Source: Sporosarcina aquimarina (GTDB taxonomy: Bacteria > Bacillota > Bacilli > Bacillales_A > Planococcaceae). From it: a stretch of 64,000 nucleotides of DNA. Of the stretch, positions 8,695 to 17,329 are shown piece by piece; within the stretch, counting starts at the first letter, position 1, and every line of letters begins with the position of its first letter. The stretch is taken from contig NZ_JACLBZ010000002.1 in NCBI RefSeq assembly GCF_019748715.1, positions 124,001-188,000 of the forward strand, written 5' to 3'. The notes under the pieces are model-generated. The model was given only the letters and a program-made list of their open reading frames with translations. It ran no database searches and was not told the origin of the DNA. Position numbers and translations under genes: made by a program.

Positions 8695-9814
8695 AGAATA
8701 AAAATTGAAAAGGCTCCGTATTCACTTTTGATTCGATGAATTCTATATCGTATTTCATTTCGTTGCAGAGTTTGGATAGGTTTCGGGCGACTCCCTCAAT
8801 CATAATCTTCTCTATATTATGTCCAGGGTCGACTACAGCCAGTCCTAAGCTTTGTGCATCTTGTGCGACATGGTAATATAAATCGCCGGTCACCAGCACG
8901 TCCGCGCCCTTACGCTTAGCTGCTGTGATGTATTTGTTGCCGTCGCCGCCTAACACCGCTACTTTGCGAATAGATGTTTCCGGGTCCCCGACAAAGCGTA
9001 AAGCTGGCACCTTAAAAGCGTTTTTGACATGCTCTGCAAATTGTTTTAGTGTCATCTCTTCGGACATGCGACCGACTCTTCCGATGCCATGCACATTTAT
9101 TTTTTGTTGCATTTTGAACAAATCAAATGCCGGCTCTTCATATGGATGCGCTGCAAACAAGGCTTTAATGACTTTCGGCTGAAGACTTTCCGGAAAAACG
9201 ACTTCGATTCGTTCTTCATCCACTGAAGTAGGCTCTCCCACTTCTCCAATTGTTGGATTCGCTCCGTCAACCGGCGTGAAACGTCCGATTCCATGCGAGC
9301 TGAAACTGCATCCGACATAGTCTCCAATAGCCCCGGCACCTGCTGCCGCTAACTCTTTACGGAGCTGATCTGCATCTGTCTGCGGACAAAATACAGCCAG
9401 TTTTACTAAGTGCTCAGAACTCGTTTCCTCGATTGGTTCTGTATCCGTAATGCCGAGACGGTCTGCCAGCATATCATTGACACCGCCTTTTGCGATATCT
9501 AAATTGGTGTGTGCCGCATAAACGGCTATATCATGCTTGATGCACTTTTCAATCATCTTTCCTTGCGGTGTATCTGTCCATATCGTTTTCAATGGCCGGA
9601 AAATGGGCGGATGATGCGCGATGATGAGATTAGCTTCTTGTTCAATCGCTTCGTCAATTACTTGTTCGTTAACGTCAAGCGTCACAAGCACTTTATTCAC
9701 ATGTCGATTTAGTTGACCAATATGCAGACCAATCGGGTCTCTTTCAAATGCGAGCTTCTTAGGTGACCACTTTTCAAAAACCTCAATAATCTGATATCCA
9801 TTTACTTTTTTCAT
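8693..9814 (-). CDS. yqfO: Nif3-like dinuclear metal-binding protein YqfO
   Basis: The 373-residue Nif3/YbgI family protein carries the PII/CutA-like insert domain in the middle (about residues 125-230) that distinguishes the Bacillus YqfO form. Metal-ligand regions are visible: IIAHHPPIF (His pair), AAHTNLDIAKGG, and near the C-terminus VTGDLYYH and DPGHNIE. It is annotated in databases as GTP cyclohydrolase 1 type 2 homolog, but that activity is not established for this family in bacteria. The start overlaps the trmK stop (ATGA). Confidence 0.9.
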   Translation of the reverse strand: MKKVNGYQIIEVFEKWSPKKLAFERDPIGLHIGQLNRHVNKVLVTLDVNEQVIDEAIEQEANLIIAHHPPIFRPLKTIWTDTPQGKMIEKCIKHDIAVYAAHTNLDIAKGGVNDMLADRLGITDTEPIEETSSEHLVKLAVFCPQTDADQLRKELAAAGAGAIGDYVGCSFSSHGIGRFTPVDGANPTIGEVGEPTSVDEERIEVVFPESLQPKVIKALFAAHPYEEPAFDLFKMQQKINVHGIGRVGRMSEEMTLKQFAEHVKNAFKVPALRFVGDPETSIRKVAVLGGDGNKYITAAKRKGADVLVTGDLYYHVAQDAQSLGLAVVDPGHNIEKIMIEGVARNLSKLCNEMKYDIEFIESKVNTEPFQFLF

Positions 9815-10509
9815 TCAGCTAACACCTTCCTGACTAAATCGTAATTGGTTTGGATTGATTGCTTTTTCAGTCGAATTTCGTTTGTTTGTTCTGCTTTATC
9901 CAAAGCTTCTAATACACGTACCCATTCCCGTGTTTCCCTCTCCCATTTCGCACGGAAAACGGGTGAAGATTTTTGTCGCAAGATGGGTCCCAGCAGAAGG
10001 TCTGTTGGCGAATACTCTGCTGATCCCCTTTCCAATACCAGAATTTCATAAATTTTACCGTCTTCTTCTAAAATCTCTTCATCCACAAGTTGAAATCCGT
10101 TTTCTATCGCCCATTGTCGAATGGCAATCGCATGCAAATTCGGTTGAGCAATAATTCGTTTTACATGACGCAGACGTTCTTTCCCTGCCTCTAAAATCGA
10201 TGTGATCAACGTTCCGCCCATTCCCGCGATGGTTACGGTTTCTACTTCATCTGCATCTTCAATGGCCAGTAAACCATTCGCTAGACGCACTTCAATACGA
10301 TCGGCAAAACCATTCGCTTGTACATTGCGTTTTGCTGATTCGAATGGACCTTTCACGACTTCCCCTGCAATCGCTCGTTGAATAACGCCTTTATTCATCA
10401 AATAGCATGGCAAATAGGCGTGATCGCTGCCGATATCAGCGAGCACAGTGTTTTTTGGAACGAACCTTGCGACCATTGCAAGGCGTTTGGATAATTGGTT
10501 GGTGTTCAT
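9811..10509 (-). CDS. trmK: tRNA (adenine(22)-N(1))-methyltransferase TrmK
   Basis: SAM-dependent enzyme that makes m1A22 in the tRNA D-loop (B. subtilis YqfN). The Rossmann motif I is VLADIGSDHAYLPCYL near residue 20, and the family motif AQPNLH follows at mid-protein. The C-terminal half is a helical extension (WERETREWV, QTNEIRLKKQ). The upstream ATG at 10563 would add 18 residues, but GGCGGGG 3 nt before 10509 and homology put the start at MNTNQLSKRL. It is coupled to yqfO. Confidence 0.92.
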   Translation of the reverse strand: MNTNQLSKRLAMVARFVPKNTVLADIGSDHAYLPCYLMNKGVIQRAIAGEVVKGPFESAKRNVQANGFADRIEVRLANGLLAIEDADEVETVTIAGMGGTLITSILEAGKERLRHVKRIIAQPNLHAIAIRQWAIENGFQLVDEEILEEDGKIYEILVLERGSAEYSPTDLLLGPILRQKSSPVFRAKWERETREWVRVLEALDKAEQTNEIRLKKQSIQTNYDLVRKVLAE

Positions 10510-10565
10510 AAGTCCCCGCCTTTCATTCCATTCTATTGTATATTTGACAAACCGTACATGCAATG

Positions 10566-10622
10566 CAAAAGAGCCATCAAACCAAGGAAGAGTGGTTCCC
10601 TTCCTGGTTTAATGGCTCTATT
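10566..10622 (-). terminator. Intrinsic terminator of cccA
   Basis: A long imperfect inverted repeat has arms at about 10570-10590 and 10600-10619 (AGAGCCAT...ATGGCTCT at the base). TTTTG follows on the minus strand. It separates cccA from trmK. Confidence 0.8.
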
Positions 10623-10635
10623 AGTAAGTAGATAC

Positions 10636-11007
10636 TCAGTCTAACGATAAAATGTATTCAACCATTTCATCTATGTTCTCGTCCGGAACAAGTCCAGCTG
10701 GCATAGCAGTTCCTGGAACGCCATCTTTGATTGCGTCATGCATTTCTTCCGCAGGGAATGCTTGTCCGTTTAGAGCAGGTCCCATTCCGCCTGATAAGTT
10801 ATCTCCGTGACAACTTACGCACTTTTGTTGTGCGACAGCTTCTGCGTCAAATTCGCCGGTATTTGCATTTTCTTCAGTAGTGGCTTCTTCTTCATCTGGT
10901 CCAGCAATTTCTTTCTTTTGATCTAAACCATAAAGTGACATGAAGAAAATCAGTCCAATTCCTAGCGCAAAAATCAAAAGATAAGGTACAACAGGATTTT
11001 TATTCAT
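10636..11007 (-). CDS. cccA: Membrane-anchored cytochrome c-550 CccA
   Basis: Small c-type cytochrome of 123 residues. An uncleaved N-terminal membrane anchor (residues 6-24, VPYLLIFALGIGLIFF) is followed by an acidic Glu/Asn linker. The heme domain has the covalent heme motif CVSCH near residue 60 and the sixth ligand Met in GTAMPAG. It serves as electron carrier on the outer face of the membrane. The upstream ATG at 11025 overlaps the ribosome binding site; AAGGAGGG before 11007 decides the start. The gene lies next to the rpoD operon, as in B. subtilis. Confidence 0.93.
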   Translation of the reverse strand: MNKNPVVPYLLIFALGIGLIFFMSLYGLDQKKEIAGPDEEEATTEENANTGEFDAEAVAQQKCVSCHGDNLSGGMGPALNGQAFPAEEMHDAIKDGVPGTAMPAGLVPDENIDEMVEYILSLD

Positions 11008-11040
11008 TGGATTACCCTCCTTCATCAGAATCTATTCTGT

Positions 11041-11077
11041 AAAAGATACAGTACACAATTAACATTGTACTGTATCT
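11041..11077 (-). terminator. AT-rich inverted repeat / likely terminator after the acyl-CoA dehydrogenase
   Basis: Two perfect 12-nt arms, AGATACAGTACA (11044-11055) and its complement (11066-11077), surround a 10-nt centre and are followed on the minus strand by TTTT. It lies 69 bp after the acyl-CoA dehydrogenase stop and within the cccA upstream region. It could therefore be a weak terminator or an operator; the short T-run fits a terminator. Confidence 0.55.
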
Positions 11078-11145
11078 ATGAGAAAACTGAAAGTGTTATT
11101 GAACGACTTTTCACCTTTTGTGACAGATTGGACATAATTCAACAT

Positions 11146-12285
11146 TCAGCAACCAATTTGTCGGGCAATCACCATACGCTGTACTTCTGAAGTACCTTCC
11201 CCTATCTCGAGCAGCTTCGTATCCCGCAAATATCGTTCGACTTCATATTCACGCATATAACCATAACCGCCGTGTATCTGAATTGCTTCGTTGGCAATTT
11301 CCATGGCGATTTCAGATGCATATAATTTACACATCGATGCTTCTTTCGTGAATTTCCTGCCTTGGTCTTTCAACCAAGCTGCCTTATAAACCATATTCCG
11401 CGCCAATTCGATTTTCATAGCCATATCTGCAAGTTTAAATTGGGTGATCTGAAATGAAGATAGGGTCTTTCCGAATTGCTTACGTTCTTTTGAATAACGC
11501 AACGCTCGGTCATATGCTGCCTGAGCAATCCCAACCGCCATTGCGCCGATTCCGATACGTCCGCCGTCCAATGTCACTAAAAATTGTTGAAACCCTTTCC
11601 CTCTTGCACCAAGCAAGTTCTCTTCCGGTACGACAACCTGATCAAGTAACAACTCTGTCGTATTAGACGCATGAAGACCCATTTTTTCATAGTTATCCAT
11701 GACCGTAAAGCCTTCTGAATTTGTCGGCACCATAATTGCACTTATTTCTTTTTGACCGTCCGTGCGACCTGTGACGGCTGTTATAGCTAAGTGCTTTGCA
11801 TAGCTTGCATTTGTAATATAAACCTTGGAACCATTGATCGTGAACTTTCCGCCTTCTAATCGTGCTGTCGTTTCTGTCCCCCCTGCATCTGACCCGGCAT
11901 TCGGCTCCGTCAGTCCGAATGCTCCAAATGATTCCCCTGTGCAAATAGGTGTCAGATACGCTTGTTTTTGCTGTTCTGTACCGAACAGATGCAACGGGGC
12001 ACCTCCAAGCGAGATGTGAGCTGAATACGTTATCCCTGTTGATGCACACGCACGGCTCAATTCTTCTGTCACAATGGCGAAACTGATCGTATCTGCTCCA
12101 GCCCCGCCGTATTTCTCAGGGAACGGTAAGCCCATCATGCCCATTTGAGACAACTTCTTAAAAATTTCAATAGGGAATGTACCTGATCTGTCTCGTTCAA
12201 CCGCGCCAGGAGCGACTTCTTCATTCGCAAAATCCTTCATTAACTTCTTAACCATCTGCTGTTCTTGAGTTAAATCAAAGTTCAT
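11146..12285 (-). CDS. Acyl-CoA dehydrogenase (short/medium-chain type)
   Basis: FAD enzyme of 379 residues that forms the trans-2,3 double bond of acyl-CoA, the first step of fatty-acid beta-oxidation or branched-chain degradation. All domains are in order: N-terminal helical domain, the FAD/substrate loop FGLTEPNAGSDA, the beta domain, and the C-terminal helical domain with IHGGYGYMREY. The catalytic Glu lies in the LEIGEGTSEVQR region. Two ATGs compete; the first (12294) overlaps its own Shine-Dalgarno, so 12285 is chosen. The exact chain length cannot be told from sequence. No other beta-oxidation gene is nearby. Confidence 0.88.
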   Translation of the reverse strand: MNFDLTQEQQMVKKLMKDFANEEVAPGAVERDRSGTFPIEIFKKLSQMGMMGLPFPEKYGGAGADTISFAIVTEELSRACASTGITYSAHISLGGAPLHLFGTEQQKQAYLTPICTGESFGAFGLTEPNAGSDAGGTETTARLEGGKFTINGSKVYITNASYAKHLAITAVTGRTDGQKEISAIMVPTNSEGFTVMDNYEKMGLHASNTTELLLDQVVVPEENLLGARGKGFQQFLVTLDGGRIGIGAMAVGIAQAAYDRALRYSKERKQFGKTLSSFQITQFKLADMAMKIELARNMVYKAAWLKDQGRKFTKEASMCKLYASEIAMEIANEAIQIHGGYGYMREYEVERYLRDTKLLEIGEGTSEVQRMVIARQIGC

Positions 12286-12373
12286 TTTGATCATCCTCTC
12301 TATGAAAGCCCTTACATAACATTATATAGAGATTGGATGAAATATAACAATGAATATATTATCCTTCATCCTA

Positions 12374-12565
12374 TTTATCTTTATTCAACAGACAACTCCC
12401 ATCTCTATAGGTCGTGAGATGAATGCGGTTTATTAATCTGTTCAGCGGATGTTTAAACGCCCGCTGAACAATAGAAGTACACAGGCTAAGATCGCCCCAC
12501 AACCTGCGGCACGTACGCCTAAGCACAGTTCAAAATCTGGAAGCAATTACACCGCGGTGTAATTG
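12374..12565. repeat. Dispersed palindromic repeat, copy A
   Basis: This copy fills most of the 287-bp gap between two reverse genes. It contains a 22-bp perfect dyad with no spacer (12544-12565, arms CAATTACACCG and its complement). A second hairpin has arms TGTTCAGCGG (12439-12448) and CCGCTGAACA (12461-12470). The same modules, in the opposite orientation, occur at 30577-30895, including an identical 18-nt string (GCTGAACAATAGAAGTAC at 12463-12480). The left part also recurs at 61962-62060. No gene was seen in this gap. Confidence 0.8.
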
Positions 12566-12572
12566 ATTTAAA

Positions 12573-13139
12573 TCAAAATGATAAAATTAAAAAGCCGACG
12601 ATCGTCAACAAGCCTAAAGAACCGGAAATCGTAAAGTATAGTAAGTTCATTAGTCTGCCTGTAAATAGCCACAGACTGCAATTCAAAACAAGTAATCCAA
12701 TTAATAATGTAGTCTCACCATTAAAAAATGCTGTCCAGATTTTCAAGGACATCATCAGCAACAGAAAGGCCATCGATATGTATAGGAAAGGAGCAAAGCC
12801 TCTCTTGATGAACGATTTTCCTGAGGCAATCACGAGAAAAAGCAGCGAAAGGACCGTGGCTGCAAGTAACGTGGCTATCGGATATTCTTTCAGTAAAAAC
12901 ATGGCGACAGATACCAAGCCTGCCAGCAACAAACTGATGAGCAGAATCATCAATTGCTTTGTTCGCAACTGTTTTTTCTCTTTGTGCAGAGCGGAAGATT
13001 CCTTTATGACCATCTCGTCAGGATCTTCTCCTTGCGCGTACAGTGTAATCAAAAAATCACAGTAGTGTTCAGGAAGAAGTTTATTCTGTTTCCAATAGCG
13101 GATTTCTGAAATGATTATTTGCTTCTTTTCTTTTGTCAT
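12573..13139 (-). CDS. Predicted polytopic membrane protein, function unknown
   Basis: The 188-residue protein has a cytoplasmic N-terminal region of about 65 charged residues (YWKQNKLLPEHYCDFLITLY, then a Lys-rich stretch) followed by five to six hydrophobic helices. The N-terminal part looks like a DUF1707/SHOCT-like or anti-sigma-like helix pair, but I do not recognise a family. GGGGGAG in front of ATG 13139 decides the start. It lies between the acyl-CoA dehydrogenase and rpoD, in the same direction as both, and ends at repeat copy A. No partner is evident from its neighbours. Confidence 0.75.
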   Translation of the reverse strand: MTKEKKQIIISEIRYWKQNKLLPEHYCDFLITLYAQGEDPDEMVIKESSALHKEKKQLRTKQLMILLISLLLAGLVSVAMFLLKEYPIATLLAATVLSLLFLVIASGKSFIKRGFAPFLYISMAFLLLMMSLKIWTAFFNGETTLLIGLLVLNCSLWLFTGRLMNLLYFTISGSLGLLTIVGFLILSF

Positions 13140-13193
13140 CCTTTCTCCCCCATTAATACCAATCAATAAAATTGTTCTTTTTATGGATCCAGA

Positions 13194-13225
13194 AGAAAAA
13201 GCATCGGCTAATTTGAAGCCGATGC
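13194..13225 (-). terminator. Intrinsic terminator of dnaG-rpoD
   Basis: The 9-bp stem GCATCGGCT / AGCCGATGC (13201-13209 and 13217-13225) with a 7-nt loop is followed on the minus strand by TTTTTC. It lies 6 bp after the rpoD stop. Confidence 0.88.
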
Positions 13226-13230
13226 ATCTA

Positions 13231-14400
13231 TTACTCTAAAAAGTCTTTTAAGCGTTTGCTGCGTGATGGATGACGCAATTTTCTAAGTGCCTTGGCTTCA
13301 ATCTGGCGAATCCGCTCACGTGTGACGCCGAAGACTTTACCTACTTCTTCCAGCGTACGTGTACGGCCATCATCCAGACCGAAACGCAGACGCAAGACAT
13401 TTTCTTCCCGGTCTGTCAATGTGTCCAAGACATCTTCGAGCTGCTCTTTTAATAATTCATACGCCGCATGATCTGAAGGAGATTGTGCTTCTGAATCTTC
13501 GATGAAGTCACCTAAATGAGAATCATCTTCTTCTCCAATCGGTGTTTCCAAAGAGACAGGTTCTTGTGCGATTTTCAGGATCTCACGTACTTTTTCAGGA
13601 GTTAAGTCCATTTCCTCTCCGATTTCTTCTGGAGAAGGCTCTCGTCCTAAGTCTTGCAGGAGTTGACGTTGTACGCGAATCAATTTATTGATCGTTTCTA
13701 CCATATGCACAGGAATACGAATTGTACGGGCTTGGTCTGCAATCGCACGTGTAATTGCTTGGCGGATCCACCACGTAGCATACGTACTGAATTTAAAGCC
13801 TTTTGTATGGTCGAACTTCTCGACAGCTTTAATCAGACCCATATTCCCTTCCTGAATCAAGTCAAGGAATAACATACCACGGCCGACATAGCGTTTAGCG
13901 ATACTGACAACCAATCGCAAATTCGCCTCCGCCAATTTCTTTTTGGCATTTTCTCCACGAATAATAGCTGCATCTATTTTAGGTGTCATTTCGTTTGTTT
14001 CTGCCAACTCTGCTTCCGCTTCAATACCTTCTTGAATCCGAATCGCCAAATCAACTTCTTCTTTACCTGTCAATAAGTCGACACGCCCGATTTCTTTCAA
14101 ATACATACGAACGGGGTCGTTGATCCGGACTCCTGGCGGCACACTCAAATCATTTAAGTCGAATTGTTCTTCCGCATCACTCTTGGCATCTGCTTCTTCT
14201 TTTCTATCCATTTCGATACCTTGTGCTTCTATCTGATCGAGAAACTCTTCAAATTGTTCAGGTTCCATTTCAAAAGATGCCAGTTTTTCTGTTACATCCT
14301 CTAGTGTTAGTTCGCCTGTTTTTTTACCAGCCTCTATAATAGCTGCCTTTGCTTCTTCAATAGTCAATTCTACTTCTCCCGTTTGTTCTTCTTTTGTCAT
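13231..14400 (-). CDS. rpoD: Primary sigma factor SigA (RpoD)
   Basis: Vegetative sigma-70 factor of 389 residues, slightly longer than B. subtilis SigA (371). Region 1.1 is acidic at the N-terminus, region 1.2 contains [11 protein letters not shown], regions 2.1-2.4 include [15 protein letters not shown] and the [11 protein letters not shown] promoter-melting stretch, and region 4.2 holds the HTH with [22 protein letters not shown] precedes ATG 14400. It follows dnaG by 15 bp, the classical primase-sigma arrangement that couples replication and transcription genes. Confidence 0.97.
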   Translation of the reverse strand: MTKEEQTGEVELTIEEAKAAIIEAGKKTGELTLEDVTEKLASFEMEPEQFEEFLDQIEAQGIEMDRKEEADAKSDAEEQFDLNDLSVPPGVRINDPVRMYLKEIGRVDLLTGKEEVDLAIRIQEGIEAEAELAETNEMTPKIDAAIIRGENAKKKLAEANLRLVVSIAKRYVGRGMLFLDLIQEGNMGLIKAVEKFDHTKGFKFSTYATWWIRQAITRAIADQARTIRIPVHMVETINKLIRVQRQLLQDLGREPSPEEIGEEMDLTPEKVREILKIAQEPVSLETPIGEEDDSHLGDFIEDSEAQSPSDHAAYELLKEQLEDVLDTLTDREENVLRLRFGLDDGRTRTLEEVGKVFGVTRERIRQIEAKALRKLRHPSRSKRLKDFLE

Positions 14401-14415
14401 AGCGACTATACCTCC

Positions 14416-16227
14416 TTACAGAACCTTTAACGATCTCACAAGTTGGATTACCTCTGTGGCCAACTCCATTGCTTTTAGTAGGTCGTTCTTTTTTTCTGCT
14501 TCTTTTGATTCATGTTGTTTTTGTTCAATCAAACGTTTTAGTTGATTGCGTTTTAAGTGACGGATACAATCTTCTACTTCTTGCCCTGTATGCTCTTGTG
14601 AACGTTCTGTCAAAATAGCTTCCATGACGATTTTCTTCAATTGCCGGTCTTCCAACATTTCAGCAAATCGTTGATAGTTGGGCAAGTCATATTGTTCATA
14701 AAACGCGGCCAACTTGAAAAATATTTTGATGACGTCGTCTCTGACAAATAAATCTTGAAGTTCTGCACGCTTTTCTTCAAACAAGTCGGCGTCCATCAAT
14801 AGGTGAGCAAGGAGCAGCTGTTCCGCGCGATCTGTCTCCGTTCTGTTCGCTGTAGCACTGGTTAAGCTTACCGATCGGCTTTCTTCCACTGGATCTGCAT
14901 CACGTGTCTGTTTCGCCTTTCGTGCTATAGACTTTGTAAACTCCTGTCCGAGTGACTCTTTGGAAGCATTTGTTTCACTATGGAGTTGTTGAATCAATAA
15001 ATCCTTTTCAATAGGAGAACAACGGTGAGCAAGTTCATTGAAAACTTCATGAACATACTGCTTAATATCATGATCAATCGATAAGTTTTTGTCTCTTCTA
15101 TAATAGGCAGCGACAAAAGAAATATACGAAAGTGGCTGATCTAAGATTTTCTCTGTAAATGCGTCGACTCCCTGTTGGGCGATGAAATCATCGGGATCCA
15201 TTCTATCTGGCAGAGTGGCCACGAGCACATCCATTCCACTATCAATCAAACTGTCGGCAAATCGTTTGGCGGCCCCCCAGCCAGCAGAATCTCCGTCACA
15301 GCAAATGACCACTTTCTTTGCCATTCGCTTCAGTTTCACGATATGATGTGATGATAAAGCAGTACCCATGACTGCGACCGTATTCCCGATTCCACCACGG
15401 TCTGCAGCAATCGTATCCATAAAACCTTCGAATAGTATTACTTTACCCGATTTCCGAACATTAAGACGTGCCCGATGAAAATTAAACAAAACCTTGCTCT
15501 TTTCGAATATCGGAGTCTCTGGACTATTGATATATTTAGCGTCTGAAGACGAATCCTCCAATCTTCTTCCAGAGAAGGCAATGGTCATGCCATTATCATC
15601 CTGAATTGGAAACATGATTCTTCCCCTGAAGCGGTCGAAATATCCCGATCCATCCTCTTTTTGAAAACAAAGTCCTGCGGTTTCCATTTCTTTCAGATCA
15701 AAGCCCTGCCTAGTTAATAATGAAGACAAAGCATCTGATTGAACAGGAGACCATCCTATTTCATACTGTTCGATTTGATCACGCGTAAACCCTCTATTTT
15801 CTAGATATTCTAATGCTTTTTCGCCTTCTATGGTGTTTAAGAGCAGATGGCTATAAAAATTGGCGGCAAGCGTATACGCTTTAAGCATTTGTTGGTTAGA
15901 AGAGGTTTTCGTCGTTTGCGCATCGTTTGTTGAAGCTTCTAGCTCCATTCCAATACGACTTCCGAGTTTCAGAATGGAATCGATGAACGAACGGTTTTCC
16001 ATATCCATCATAAAGGTGATGGCATTCCCGCTTGCTCCGCATCCGAAGCAGTGAAATAGTTGCTTGTCTTCGGAAACAGAGAAGGATGGGCTGTTTTCTT
16101 CATGGAACGGACACAGTCCAAACCAATTCTTTCCCCTTTTCGACAATTGGACATATTCACTGATCAAATCGACAATGTCTGTTCCTGAGCGGATTTCCTC
16201 AATCGTGTCGTCAGATATTCTTGTCAT
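14416..16227 (-). CDS. dnaG: DNA primase DnaG
   Basis: Primase that lays RNA primers at the replication fork, 603 residues. The zinc-binding domain is at the N-terminus (CPFHEENSPSF with CFGCG, about residues 40-65). The TOPRIM core holds ILFEGFMDTIA and the metal-binding CCDGDSAG. The C-terminal helicase-interaction domain runs from about residue 460 on. Length is typical for Bacillales. It is the first gene of the dnaG-rpoD operon. Confidence 0.97.
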   Translation of the reverse strand: MTRISDDTIEEIRSGTDIVDLISEYVQLSKRGKNWFGLCPFHEENSPSFSVSEDKQLFHCFGCGASGNAITFMMDMENRSFIDSILKLGSRIGMELEASTNDAQTTKTSSNQQMLKAYTLAANFYSHLLLNTIEGEKALEYLENRGFTRDQIEQYEIGWSPVQSDALSSLLTRQGFDLKEMETAGLCFQKEDGSGYFDRFRGRIMFPIQDDNGMTIAFSGRRLEDSSSDAKYINSPETPIFEKSKVLFNFHRARLNVRKSGKVILFEGFMDTIAADRGGIGNTVAVMGTALSSHHIVKLKRMAKKVVICCDGDSAGWGAAKRFADSLIDSGMDVLVATLPDRMDPDDFIAQQGVDAFTEKILDQPLSYISFVAAYYRRDKNLSIDHDIKQYVHEVFNELAHRCSPIEKDLLIQQLHSETNASKESLGQEFTKSIARKAKQTRDADPVEESRSVSLTSATANRTETDRAEQLLLAHLLMDADLFEEKRAELQDLFVRDDVIKIFFKLAAFYEQYDLPNYQRFAEMLEDRQLKKIVMEAILTERSQEHTGQEVEDCIRHLKRNQLKRLIEQKQHESKEAEKKNDLLKAMELATEVIQLVRSLKVL

Positions 16228-16246
16228 TCTATCACCATTTCCACTC

Positions 16247-16275
16247 TATATACATAAATTCGAGGACTTTCTCAA
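16247..16275 (-). promoter_or_regulatory. Candidate sigma-A promoter of dnaG-rpoD
   Basis: On the minus strand TTGAGA (16270-16275) and TATATA (16247-16252) are separated by 17 nt. The implied 5' UTR would be very short (under about 15 nt), so a further upstream promoter in the otherwise featureless 16276-16475 stretch is possible. I saw no gene or repeat in that 200-bp stretch. Confidence 0.4.
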
Positions 16276-16473
16276 AAACCCTTTTTTATCGACATCATTC
16301 GCCTCGAAAACTTTTAACTTCGCATGAATTGAGTATTCAAGTAGGAAACATGTACTTCCCAACACAGTTGACCGCTGTTCCAAACAGCTGCTTCCAATTC
16401 CCCCTATAGTTTGCTAATAATGATCAATTCATATACTCTGTTGCTACATTTCGGCCTACTATCCAACTAGACA

Positions 16474-16511
16474 CAGAAAAAAGAAGACCTAACCATCCGT
16501 TAGTTGGCCTT
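16474..16511 (-). terminator. Terminator overlapping the end of ppsR
   Basis: Stem CTAAC / GTTAG (16489-16493 and 16499-16503), extended by AAG/CTT pairs, is followed on the minus strand by CTTCTTTTTT. The stem includes the ppsR stop codon. It is modest in stability but has a good T-run. Confidence 0.5.
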
Positions 16512-17318
16512 CCTTGCTGTAAATGTTTTGAGAATCGTATTGGCTGTTTCTTCAACTGCGCGATTGGTCACATCAATGACTTCGCAGCCGACTTTTGTCG
16601 TAATCTCATTAAAATAGTCTATTTCTTGTTGAATACGTGCTATTTTCGCATAGTTTGCGTCATCTTTCAAGCCCAACGTTTCCAAACGCGCTTTTCGAAT
16701 AGAGTTTAATTGATTTACTGATATATAAAGTCCGAAACATTTAGTTGGATCGATTGAGAATATCTCTGCTGGCGGATCGACTTCAGGGACAAGCGGCACA
16801 TTAGCCACTTTATATCCTTTATTCGCCAGAAATTGTGACAGCGGTGTTTTGGATGTCCTCGATACACCGAGCAGTACAATATCTGCTTCCAATACACCGC
16901 GCATATCTCTTCCGTCGTCGTATTTTACCGCAAACTCAATAGCCTCGATTTTTTTGAAATAATGAGCATCCAACTGCCTGACCAAGCCTGGTTCCTCAAA
17001 GGGTTCTAGGCCTAACTGATTTCCAATTTCGTCGATAAGCGGTCCTAACAGATCTACGGACTTTACGTCCAATTCTTCACAAAGAATACGCAAATGATCG
17101 CGCATTGACTCTTTGACTAAAGTAAAGACAATCAAAGCTTGCTGTTGTTTAGCTAAAAACACAATTTCCTCTAACTGTGAATTCTCCTCAATATAGGAGA
17201 ATCTCTTTATGGAAACGCTCTCCAAATCATGCCGGAATTGACTAGCAGCCGCCTTCGTAACAAGGCCAGCTGTTTCCCCGACAGAATCAGAGACGATGAA
17301 TAATGTAAAATTCGGCAT
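16500..17318 (-). CDS. ppsR: Pyruvate, phosphate dikinase / PEP synthase regulatory protein (DUF299, YqfL)
   Basis: Bifunctional serine/threonine kinase and pyrophosphorylase that switches PPDK or PEP synthase off and on by phosphorylation. The 272-residue protein has the P-loop-like motif GVSRTSKTPLS at about residues 150-160, followed by the family stretch YKVANVPLVPEV. In B. subtilis the homologue YqfL modulates CcpN, and here too it directly follows ccpN, with 11 bp between ccpN stop and this ATG. GAGGAG 7 nt before ATG 17318 decides the start. Confidence 0.93.
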   Translation of the reverse strand: MPNFTLFIVSDSVGETAGLVTKAAASQFRHDLESVSIKRFSYIEENSQLEEIVFLAKQQQALIVFTLVKESMRDHLRILCEELDVKSVDLLGPLIDEIGNQLGLEPFEEPGLVRQLDAHYFKKIEAIEFAVKYDDGRDMRGVLEADIVLLGVSRTSKTPLSQFLANKGYKVANVPLVPEVDPPAEIFSIDPTKCFGLYISVNQLNSIRKARLETLGLKDDANYAKIARIQQEIDYFNEITTKVGCEVIDVTNRAVEETANTILKTFTARKAN

Positions 17319-17329
17319 ACCGTCACTCC

